DNA of 64,000 nucleotides from Jiangella gansuensis DSM 44835 (GTDB lineage: Bacteria > Actinomycetota > Actinomycetes > Jiangellales > Jiangellaceae): NCBI RefSeq assembly GCF_000515395.1, contig NZ_KI911782.1, forward strand, positions 1,093,090 through 1,157,089, in the 5' to 3' direction. Shown here piece after piece: positions 36,201 to 42,941 of the stretch; position 1 is the first letter of the stretch, and each line of letters begins with the position of its first letter. Under the pieces are notes generated by a model. It had not been told where the DNA came from. It did no database searches and worked only from the letters and a program-made list of their open reading frames with translations. The position numbers and the translations under genes were made by a program.

Positions 36201-36272
36201 GGAAATGATCACGTCCCCCATGGGTGTTCCCGCTCCACCAGGAATGCTTGCCACCTGTGGCGGGAGAACGCC
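36201..36272 (-). repeat. 72-bp hairpin repeat, copy C (right of ISL3 remnant)
   Basis: Inverted relative to copy B; on the minus strand it runs from GGCGTTCTCCCGCC to ACGTGATCATTTCC. Together with copy B it brackets 290 bp holding the transposase remnant. Similarity between B and C continues about six bases inward (CGGCTCT / CGACTCT). Confidence 0.85.
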
Positions 36273-36382
36273 TGGGGGCCCCTTCCGAAAGGCCGCTCCC
36301 CGCGACGGGAACCGCGGCCGGCGCGGGTAGCGTTGCTCCCCACAGACGACCGCGTCGACGTCGTCGAAGAGAGGGATGGACC

Positions 36383-36733
36383 GTGACCTGTCCGAAGTGC
36401 GGCGGCTCGATGAGGACGTTCGACCGCCTGGGCATCCATGTCGAGCAGTGCGACGCCTGCAAGGGCATCTTCCTCGACAAGGGCGAGCTGGAGCAGATCG
36501 TCGCCGCCGAGGAGCAGTACAACGCCGCGCCTCCGCCGCCGCTGGAGTACGGCGGCCCGCAGCAGCCCCCGCCGCCGCAGTACCGTGGCCGCCCGGACAG
36601 TCCGGGGCCGCGGTTCCGTGGCCGCCCCGACAGCCCGTCCCCGTACGGCTACGGCCGCGGCGGCTACTCCGATTCGCCGCGTCCCTACGGCAAGCGGCGC
36701 AAGCGCAGCATCTTCGACCAGCTCTTCGACTGA
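36383..36733 (+). CDS. TFIIB-type zinc-ribbon protein
   Basis: A 116-residue protein. The N-terminal ~45 residues form the zf-TFIIB zinc ribbon: CPKCGGSMRTF ... VEQCDACKGIFLDKGELEQIV, four Cys in two CxxC pairs. The central part is Pro/Tyr/Arg-rich with repeated GRPDSPGP units, and the C-terminus is basic (KRRKRSIFDQLFD). Proteins of this type are common and uncharacterised in bacteria; DNA or RNA binding is possible. The GTG at 36383 is required to keep the first CxxC. It is 18 bp upstream of a P-loop kinase gene. Confidence 0.85.
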   Translation: MTCPKCGGSMRTFDRLGIHVEQCDACKGIFLDKGELEQIVAAEEQYNAAPPPPLEYGGPQQPPPPQYRGRPDSPGPRFRGRPDSPSPYGYGRGGYSDSPRPYGKRRKRSIFDQLFD

Positions 36734-36751
36734 GCCGTTCGTCCGTCACCC

Positions 36752-37399
36752 GTGAACCTGCTCGTCTGTGAACGCTGCGGCGAGCGCACCGATCACCCCC
36801 AGGTCGAGTCCGGTGCGTTCGTGCGGTGCGTCCATTGCGGGCACCGCTGGCCGTTCCAACGGCTGCCGCTGCTGTGCGTGACCGGCCCGAGCGGCACCGG
36901 CAAGTCCGCCGTCGCCCGGCTGCTGGTGGACTCGCTGGCCGACCGGTTCGTCGTCCTGGAACAGGACGTGCTGTGGCAGGCCGGCCTGCGCGACGACGGC
37001 GGCGACCACCGGGTCTTCCGGTCCGCCTGGCTGCGGATGGCCGCGATGGTCCACCAGAGCGGCCGGCCGGTGGTACTGGTCGGCACGGTGGTCCCGCAGG
37101 AGCTGGAGCCGCTGCCGGAGCGGCCGTTGTTCGAACGCATCGACTATCTGTGCCTCACGTGCGATCCCGCCGTGCTGGCCGAGCGGCTGCGGGCGCGGCC
37201 GGCGTGGCGGGAGTGGGACGAGCCCCGCATCGCCGAGATGCTCGACTACGCCGCATGGATCTGCGAGAACGCCGCGCAGTTCGAGCCGCCGATGACGTTG
37301 CTGGACACCACCCAGGCGCCGGTCGACGAGACGGCCGCCGCGGTCCGCGAGTGGGTCGTCGGCCAGCCGGTCAGCGGAGCGCGGCCGCCTCTGCCCTGA
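36752..37399 (+). CDS. P-loop kinase-like NTPase with N-terminal zinc ribbon
   Basis: A 215-residue protein. The first 35 residues hold two CxxC pairs (CERCGERTD, CVHCGHRWPF), a probable zinc ribbon. Then comes Walker A TGPSGTGKSAVARLL (~45-59), a Walker-B-like strand RFVVLEQDVLW, and a lid region LRARPAWREWDEPRI. It resembles small nucleoside/adenylate kinase-like proteins of the AAA/kinase group. The substrate is unknown. It follows the TFIIB-type zinc-ribbon gene closely and may form an operon with it. Its 3' end overlaps the convergent TetR by 29 bp. Confidence 0.82.
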   Translation: MNLLVCERCGERTDHPQVESGAFVRCVHCGHRWPFQRLPLLCVTGPSGTGKSAVARLLVDSLADRFVVLEQDVLWQAGLRDDGGDHRVFRSAWLRMAAMVHQSGRPVVLVGTVVPQELEPLPERPLFERIDYLCLTCDPAVLAERLRARPAWREWDEPRIAEMLDYAAWICENAAQFEPPMTLLDTTQAPVDETAAAVREWVVGQPVSGARPPLP

Positions 37400-37991
37400 T
37401 ACCCGCCACCAGCAGCCGGACGCCGTACCGGTACTGCTCCTCCGACCCGACGGTGAACAGCTCCGCGCCCGGCGGAGCCGACGGCAGCGCTTCCAGCACC
37501 GTGCTCGCCTGGTGCCAGCGGTCGTCGCGGCTGCCGGCACGCACCGCCATCGCCAGTCCGGCCGCGATGTAGGCCACCAGGGCCTGGGATGCTCGCACCG
37601 CTTCCGCCGGCGGGAGCCCGGCGTCGCCCAGCGCCGTCAGCATCGCGGCCGCGAGCCGCCGGCCGTTCTCGCCCAGCGGTGGCCTGGACGCCACATGAGC
37701 CGCGATGCCTGGGTGTCGCAGCGCCGCCGCCCGGACGTCGTCGGCCACGCGCCGCAGCCGGTCGTCCCACGCCGTCGCCGGGTCAGGAACGGGGACGTCG
37801 GCGAGCGCGAGGTCCGCGACGGCGTCCAGCATCGCCATCCGGTCGGCGAAGTGCCGGTAGAGGGCCATCGGGTCGCAGCCCAGCTCGGCGGCGATGCGGC
37901 GCATGGTCATCGCTTCCGCGCCTTCGCGGTCGCCCAGCTGGAGGGCCGCGGTCGCGATCGACAACGGGGTCAGGAACGGGGTGCGCGCCAC
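37371..37991 (-). CDS. TetR family regulator
   Basis: A 206-residue protein. TetR helix-turn-helix: LSIATAALQLGDREGAEAMTM then RRIAAELGCDPMALYRHFADRMAMLDAV (residues ~10-58), followed by a TetR_C_1-type ligand domain. GTG 37991 is the farthest start that keeps the HTH near the N-terminus. It is divergent from a small membrane protein with two identical TGTCTAC-N3-GTAGACA palindromes in the spacer. It should therefore repress itself and that gene. Confidence 0.87.
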   Translation of the reverse strand: MARTPFLTPLSIATAALQLGDREGAEAMTMRRIAAELGCDPMALYRHFADRMAMLDAVADLALADVPVPDPATAWDDRLRRVADDVRAAALRHPGIAAHVASRPPLGENGRRLAAAMLTALGDAGLPPAEAVRASQALVAYIAAGLAMAVRAGSRDDRWHQASTVLEALPSAPPGAELFTVGSEEQYRYGVRLLVAGIRAEAAALR

Positions 37992-38021
37992 AGCTCCATC
38001 CTGCCGTCGTCGACTTGGGAA

Positions 38022-38069
38022 TGTCTACGACGTAGACACGCACGCAGAGGGCTGTCTACGCTGTAGACA
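38022..38069. promoter_or_regulatory. Two identical TGTCTAC-N3-GTAGACA operators
   Basis: Perfect palindromes at 38022-38038 (spacer GAC) and 38053-38069 (spacer GCT), 31 bp centre to centre, about three helical turns. They lie between the divergent TetR and membrane protein starts, which suggests binding of two TetR dimers on the same DNA face. Confidence 0.85.
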
Positions 38070-38100
38070 CGCGTCCGGCTCCGTTCGAAGGGAACCCACT

Positions 38101-38496
38101 GTGATCACCATGGCCCGCCTGGTTGCGGCCGCGACGAGCCTCGTCACGTTCGCGTACCTGTTCCTGCACGACTCGTGGCGCGCGGACAACCTGTTCCTGG
38201 TGCCGGACCTGCTGTTGTGCGCGCTGCTGCTCGCCGGCGCGATGACGCCCACGGCGTGGGTGGTGCCGGTGTTGTCGGCCGGGTTCGCACTGACGGCCGG
38301 GGTCCTCGTCACGTCGGTGTCGTCGTATGCCGTCGACGGTGAGCTCGGGGTGCCGAGCCTCCTCGGCGTGCTGCTCAGCGCCGTCATGGTCGTGCTGCTG
38401 GCGCGCCGGCAGGTCCAGCGGCACCCGGCCCGGCCGGTGCGGGACGGCGAACGCGCGGCGGCGGTCGGCCCGGCCGCCGGTCCCACCGTCCCCTAG
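38101..38496 (+). CDS. Small four-helix membrane protein
   Basis: A 131-residue protein with four hydrophobic segments (LVAAATSLVTFAYLFL, LLLCALLLAGAM, AWVVPVLSAGFALTAGVL, SLLGVLLSAVMVVLLA) and a basic, Pro/Ala-rich cytoplasmic tail. GTG 38101 is preferred over ATG 38110 because AGGGAA lies six to seven bases before it. No family is recognised. It is the likely target of the divergent TetR. The stop codon is the first base pair of repeat copy D. Confidence 0.75.
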   Translation: MITMARLVAAATSLVTFAYLFLHDSWRADNLFLVPDLLLCALLLAGAMTPTAWVVPVLSAGFALTAGVLVTSVSSYAVDGELGVPSLLGVLLSAVMVVLLARRQVQRHPARPVRDGERAAAVGPAAGPTVP

Positions 38497-38567
38497 GCGA
38501 GTTCCCGCCTCACCAGGCAAGCATTCATGGTGGAGCGGGCACACCCATGCTCCACGTGATCATTCGG
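38496..38567 (+). repeat. 72-bp hairpin repeat, copy D
   Basis: From GGCGAGTTCCCGCC to GTGATCATTCG. Hairpin CCCGCCTCACC / GGTGGAGCGGG around AGGCAAGCATTCAT. It begins at the stop codon of the membrane protein gene, so it could act as its terminator. Confidence 0.85.
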
Positions 38568-38622
38568 GAGCCGGGTATGAGGGTGTCGCCGCAGGTCAGT
38601 GCTGCCTACCTCCTGCGGAGGC

Positions 38623-38683
38623 TTGACAGGTCCGTCATGATGCCCGAATGTAGCCGATGTAACCGGTTAATGTAACCGGTATC
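38623..38683 (+). promoter_or_regulatory. Promoter and LacI-type operators of the sugar operon
   Basis: A consensus -35 TTGACA (38623-38628) and a 17-bp-spaced -10-like GAATGT (38646-38651) are followed by two direct repeats, ATGTAACCGGTTA (38658-38670) and ATGTAACCGGTAT (38671-38683). The first contains the palindrome TAACCGGTTA with the central CG typical of LacI-family operators. The LacI start is 17 bp further. Confidence 0.75.
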
Positions 38684-38700
38684 AGAGGAGCGTCCGGGCC

Positions 38701-39750
38701 ATGACCGAACACGACGGAGATGCCGTCAAGCGGCGGCGGGCGTCCGCCCGCGCCAGTGTCACCATCCGCGACGTCGCGCGCCATGCCGGGGTCTCGGTCG
38801 CCACCGTGTCGCGCGCCCTGCGCGGTAGCGACCTCGTACACCCGGCTACCCGCGAGCGGGTCGACGCCGCCATCGAGGAGCTGCGGTTCACCCCCAGCCA
38901 GCTCGGCCGCTCTCTGGCCGAGCGGAGACACGCCGCCAACGGCATCGTCTTTCCCGACCTGTCCGGCCCGTTCTACGCCGAGGTCGTGCTGGGTTACGAG
39001 GAGGTCGCGGCCACCCTCGGACGCTCGGTACTCATCCTGTCCACGCACAACCGCGACTCCGCCGACGACATGGTGCTCGACCTCGCCGGCCGGGTCGACG
39101 GGCTGGCCGTCTTCGGCCGCACCGTGCACGACGACGTCGTCGCCGAGGTCGTCCAACGCGGCGTCCCGGTCGTGCTCATGGCCCGCACCGAGGTCGCCGG
39201 AGCCGACTCCGTCCGCACCGAGAACGTGCTCACGGCGCACGCCGTCGTCGAGCACCTGGCCGCGCACGGGCACCGGCGGATGGTCTTTCTCGGCGACCCG
39301 GTCGACTCCACCGACGTCTCCGAGCGGTGGACCGGATTCCGGGACGCGCTCCAGCAGGCCGGTCTCGAGGCACCCGAGCAACCGATCACCGCGGGCTTCA
39401 AGGAGGACGACGGCGTCCGCGCTGCTGCCGACCTGCTGGCCGGCGGGCTACCGGACGTCGTGGTCTGCGCGAACGACGAACTCGCGCTCGGCCTCGTGGA
39501 GGCGCTGGCCGGCGCGGGGGTGCGGGTACCGGACGACGTCGCCGTCACGGGGTGGGACGACGTCATGGCGGCGCGCTACGCCGGGCTGACGACGGTGCGC
39601 CAGCCGATGCGCGACATGGGGGCCCGGGCGGCCCGGATGCTCGACGCCCGGATCAGCGGGGACGGTTCCGAACCGCGTCACGACGTACTCACCACCCAGC
39701 TGGTGGTCCGCCGAACCTGCGGGCCCCACCCTAAGGAGGCTCATCGATGA
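38701..39750 (+). CDS. LacI family repressor of the adjacent sugar operon
   Basis: A 349-residue LacI/GalR protein. The N-terminal DNA-binding domain is VTIRDVARHAGVSVATVSRALRGSDLVHPATRERV (residues ~20-55) with the hinge helix RFTPSQLGRSLAERR. The periplasmic-binding-type effector domain has NGIVFPDLSGPFYAEVVLGYEE, EHLAAHGHRRMVFLGDP, VVCANDELALGLVEAL and VTGWDDVMAARYAGLTTVRQPM. It is the first gene of the operon and overlaps the binding-protein gene (ATGA). Repression through the upstream AACCGGTT boxes would therefore be autoregulatory, with a glycan-derived sugar as inducer. Confidence 0.93.
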   Translation: MTEHDGDAVKRRRASARASVTIRDVARHAGVSVATVSRALRGSDLVHPATRERVDAAIEELRFTPSQLGRSLAERRHAANGIVFPDLSGPFYAEVVLGYEEVAATLGRSVLILSTHNRDSADDMVLDLAGRVDGLAVFGRTVHDDVVAEVVQRGVPVVLMARTEVAGADSVRTENVLTAHAVVEHLAAHGHRRMVFLGDPVDSTDVSERWTGFRDALQQAGLEAPEQPITAGFKEDDGVRAAADLLAGGLPDVVVCANDELALGLVEALAGAGVRVPDDVAVTGWDDVMAARYAGLTTVRQPMRDMGARAARMLDARISGDGSEPRHDVLTTQLVVRRTCGPHPKEAHR

Positions 39751-41054
39751 GTCGACACAGTTTGCCCTCGGCGTCCCGGCGGCGACGCCGCACACGTAGC
39801 GCGACCATCGCGGTCGTCACCGCGACGGCCCTCGCCCTGGCCGCCTGCGGCCGCGACGACGACGGCTCCGACGGCGAAGCCGCCCCCGCCGAGGAGATAT
39901 CGGAGGGCCCGGCCACGGGGACCATCGAGGTCTGGGCCATGGGCACCGAGGGCGAGGAGCTCGGCGCGTTCCTGGCCGGCTTCGAGGAGGAGAACCCCGA
40001 GGTCACCGTCGAGGTCACACCGGTGCCGTGGGAAGGCGCGCACGACCGCATCGCCACCGCCATCGCGGCCGGCGAGACCCCGGACGTCAGCCTCATCGGC
40101 ACCACGTGGATGGGCGAGTTCGCCGAGACCGGCGGACTGGAACCCACACCCACCGACCTGTTCAACGAGGACGACTTCTTCCCCGGGCCGTGGGACTCCA
40201 CCGTCGTGGACGGCACCTCGTACGGGGTGCCCTGGTACGTCGAGACCCGGGCGCTGTTCTACCGAACCGACCTGGCCCAGCAGGCCGGCCTGGAACCGCC
40301 CACCACCTGGGACGACCTGAAGGCGTTCGCGCAGGGCCTGCAGCAGGCCGGCGCCGAGCAGGGCATCTACCTGCAGCCGGGCCAGGGCGGTTCCTGGCAG
40401 ACCTTCATGCCGTTCGCCTGGCAGAACGGCGCCACGCTGACCGACGGCGACACCTACACGCTGGACAGCCCGGAGATGACCGAGGCGCTGGAGTTCTACA
40501 CGTCGTTCTTCACCGAGGGCCTGTCGCAGGACACGGTGCTGCAGCCCGGAGCGCTGGAGCAGCTGTTCGCCGACGGCGCCATCGGCTCGTTCAGCTCCGG
40601 ACCCTGGCACATCGGGCTGGTCCGCGACGCCGGCGCCGAGGGTGACTTCGACGTCGTCCCCCTGCCCGGTCTCGACGAGGCGCCCGGCGCGTCGTTCGTG
40701 GGCGGCGGCAACCTGGCCGTCTTCACCGACTCCGACAACAAGGACAGCGCCTGGAAGCTGGTCGACTACCTCACCCAGGTCGACGTGCAGCAGGCCTGGT
40801 ACGAGGCCATCACCGACCTGCCGTCGAAGCCGGCGGCCTGGGAGGACGGGCCGCTGACGGAGGACGAGATGGTCGCCACGTTCGGTGAGCAGCTCGAGCA
40901 CACCGAGGCGCCGCCGGCCGTCCCCACCTGGGAGCAGGTCGCCGCCGTCATCGACGCCAATGTCGAGGCTGCCGTCCGCGGCACCATGAGCGCCGCCGAC
41001 GCCGTCGCCGACATGCAGTCGCAGGCGTCGTCCATCGGGACCGGATTGCAGTAG
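39747..41054 (+). CDS. CUT1 sugar ABC transporter, substrate-binding lipoprotein
   Basis: A 435-residue extracellular solute-binding protein of family 1. Lipoprotein signal with ALAACG lipobox (Cys ~residue 34). Then GTIEVWAMGTEGEELGAFLAGFEEENPEVTVEVTPVPWEGAHDRI and GETPDVSLIGTTWMGEFAETGGLEP, the standard MalE-like N-lobe, plus a C-lobe with EFYTSFFTEGL and WKLVDYLTQ. It captures an oligosaccharide or sugar at the membrane surface. AAGGAGG lies eight bases before the ATG, and the gene overlaps the LacI stop. It is followed by two MalFG-type permeases; the ATPase (MsiK type) is presumably encoded elsewhere. Confidence 0.92.
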   Translation: MSRHSLPSASRRRRRTRSATIAVVTATALALAACGRDDDGSDGEAAPAEEISEGPATGTIEVWAMGTEGEELGAFLAGFEEENPEVTVEVTPVPWEGAHDRIATAIAAGETPDVSLIGTTWMGEFAETGGLEPTPTDLFNEDDFFPGPWDSTVVDGTSYGVPWYVETRALFYRTDLAQQAGLEPPTTWDDLKAFAQGLQQAGAEQGIYLQPGQGGSWQTFMPFAWQNGATLTDGDTYTLDSPEMTEALEFYTSFFTEGLSQDTVLQPGALEQLFADGAIGSFSSGPWHIGLVRDAGAEGDFDVVPLPGLDEAPGASFVGGGNLAVFTDSDNKDSAWKLVDYLTQVDVQQAWYEAITDLPSKPAAWEDGPLTEDEMVATFGEQLEHTEAPPAVPTWEQVAAVIDANVEAAVRGTMSAADAVADMQSQASSIGTGLQ

Positions 41055-41057
41055 CCG

Positions 41058-42008
41058 ATGGCCACCGCCACCTCGGCTCCGGCGGACCGCCCGGCACCCG
41101 TGGGCGGCCCGCCGGCCAGACGCCGCCGGACGCTGATGCGGCGGCGGCAGGCGCGCACGGCCTGGCTGCTGGCCATCCCGTTCCTCCTGCTGTTCGCCGC
41201 GTTCACCGCGGGCCCGGTGCTCGCGTCACTGTTCATGAGCTTCACCGACATGCGCAGCACCGACCTGCGTACGCCGCTGAACGTGGAGCTCGCCGGGCTG
41301 GACAACTACACCCAGCTGTTCGGCGACCCGCTGTTCCGGAAGGTCGCGGTCAACACGGCGATCTTCGTGCTGGTCGGCGTGCCGCTGACCATGGGACTCG
41401 CGCTGGCCGCCGCGGTCGGGCTGAACAGCATCACGCGGCTGCGCGCCTTCTTCCGGCTCGGCTACTACCTGCCGGTCGTCACCAGCATCGTCGCCGTCGC
41501 CGTGGTGTGGCGGTTCCTGCTGCAGCCGGACAGCGGCCCGATCAACCAGGTGCTCAGCGTCGTCGGCATCGACGGGCCGAACTGGCTGGGCAGCACCTCC
41601 CTGGCGCTGCCGTCACTGATCGCCATGGCCGCGTGGCGCAACCTCGGCACCCTGATGGTGATCTTCCTGGCCGGGCTGCAGACCGTGCCGAAGGAGATGC
41701 TGGAGGCCGCGGAGGTCGACGGCGCCGGGCGGTGGCAGCGCTTCCGGTACGTGACCCTGCCGCTGCTGCGCCCGACCCTGCTGTTCGGCGCGGTCATCAC
41801 CGGCATCGGCTACCTGCAGTTCTTCGAGGAGCCGTACGTCATGACCCGCGGCGGCCCGCTGAACGCCACCCGGTCGGTGTCCTTCTACATCTACGACCAC
41901 TTCGGTTTCGGCAACTACGGCTACGCCGCGGCGGCCAGTTACGTGCTGTTCGTGGCGATCGTGGTGCTGACGGCCGTCCAGTTCCGGCTGCTGCGGCCGA
42001 AGACGTGA
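41058..42008 (+). CDS. CUT1 sugar ABC transporter permease (MalF-like)
   Basis: A 316-residue protein with about six membrane segments. After a basic N-terminus (RRRRTLMRRRQARTAWLL) it shows VLASLFMSFTDM and the ABC permease EAA loop, EMLEAAEVDGAGRWQRFRYVTLPLLRPTLLFG. The end, ATRSVSFYIYDHFGFGNYGYAAAASYVLF, is typical of the UgpA/MalF type. It starts three bases after the binding-protein stop and pairs with the next gene to form the translocation channel. Confidence 0.92.
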   Translation: MATATSAPADRPAPVGGPPARRRRTLMRRRQARTAWLLAIPFLLLFAAFTAGPVLASLFMSFTDMRSTDLRTPLNVELAGLDNYTQLFGDPLFRKVAVNTAIFVLVGVPLTMGLALAAAVGLNSITRLRAFFRLGYYLPVVTSIVAVAVVWRFLLQPDSGPINQVLSVVGIDGPNWLGSTSLALPSLIAMAAWRNLGTLMVIFLAGLQTVPKEMLEAAEVDGAGRWQRFRYVTLPLLRPTLLFGAVITGIGYLQFFEEPYVMTRGGPLNATRSVSFYIYDHFGFGNYGYAAAASYVLFVAIVVLTAVQFRLLRPKT

Positions 42009-42019
42009 GGTGAGCGACG

Positions 42020-42919
42020 ATGACCACCTACACCCCGCCACCGGCCGGCATCGACGACGACGCCGGCACGCCCGCTCCCGCCCCCGGCGGAGGCGGCGGG
42101 AACGAGCGGAAGCCGTCCCGCTGGCTCTACGTGGTGCTGGCCGTCGGCGTTCTGGTCATGGCGCTGCCGTTCGTGTGGATGCTGCTCTCCTCGGTCAAGC
42201 CGGAGGCCGAGGTGCGCTCGGTGCCGCCGACCTGGCTGCCGGAGACGTTCACGCTGGAGAACTACCGCGAACTGTTCGACCGGCTGCGGTTCCCCACCTA
42301 CTTCTTCAACTCCACCCTGGTCGCGGTGGTGGTGACCGCTGGGAATCTGGTCTTCGGCTCGATGCTCGGCTACGCGCTGGCCAAGCTCGATTTCCGCGGC
42401 AAGCGGGTGGTGTTCGGGCTGGTCCTGGGGACGCTCATGGTGCCCGGCATGGTCACCTTCGTGCCGCTGTTCGTGCTGGTCAGCAACATGGGGCTGACGA
42501 ACACGTTCCCCGGGCTGTTCCTGCCGTACCTGGTCGGCCCGTTCGGGGTGTTCCTGATGCGGCAGTACTTCCTCGGCCTGCCCGACGAGCTCATCCAGGC
42601 CGCCCGGGTGGACGGCGCGGGCGAGCTGCGCATCTTCTGGAGCGTCATGCTGCCGCTGACCGGGCCGGCGCTGGCGACGCTGGGCATCCTGACCTTCCTG
42701 ACGTCGTGGAACAACTTCCTCTGGCCGCTCGTCGTCGCGCAGACCGAGGACATGTACACCCTGCCGGTGGCGCTGGCGCTGTACTCGGTGGGACAGAACG
42801 CCACCCAGTACGGGCTGCTGCTGGCCGGCGCGGTGGTCGTGGTGGTCCCGGTGATCGCGCTGTTCCTGGCGGTTCAGCGCTACTTCGTCCAGGGCATCGC
42901 CATGACCGGGATCAAGTGA
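42020..42919 (+). CDS. CUT1 sugar ABC transporter permease (MalG-like)
   Basis: A 299-residue protein: cytoplasmic N-terminus rich in Pro/Gly, about six membrane segments, and the EAA motif DELIQAARVDGAGELRIFWSVMLPLTGPALATL. WNNFLWPLVVAQTEDMYTLPVAL and the final VQRYFVQGIAMTGIK mark the MalG/UgpE type. It follows MalF by 11 bp and precedes the glycosidase by 22 bp, all co-directional. No nucleotide-binding subunit is encoded here, as usual in actinomycete CUT1 operons. Confidence 0.92.
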   Translation: MTTYTPPPAGIDDDAGTPAPAPGGGGGNERKPSRWLYVVLAVGVLVMALPFVWMLLSSVKPEAEVRSVPPTWLPETFTLENYRELFDRLRFPTYFFNSTLVAVVVTAGNLVFGSMLGYALAKLDFRGKRVVFGLVLGTLMVPGMVTFVPLFVLVSNMGLTNTFPGLFLPYLVGPFGVFLMRQYFLGLPDELIQAARVDGAGELRIFWSVMLPLTGPALATLGILTFLTSWNNFLWPLVVAQTEDMYTLPVALALYSVGQNATQYGLLLAGAVVVVVPVIALFLAVQRYFVQGIAMTGIK

Positions 42920-42941
42920 GAATCGCGAGAGGACCTGATAC

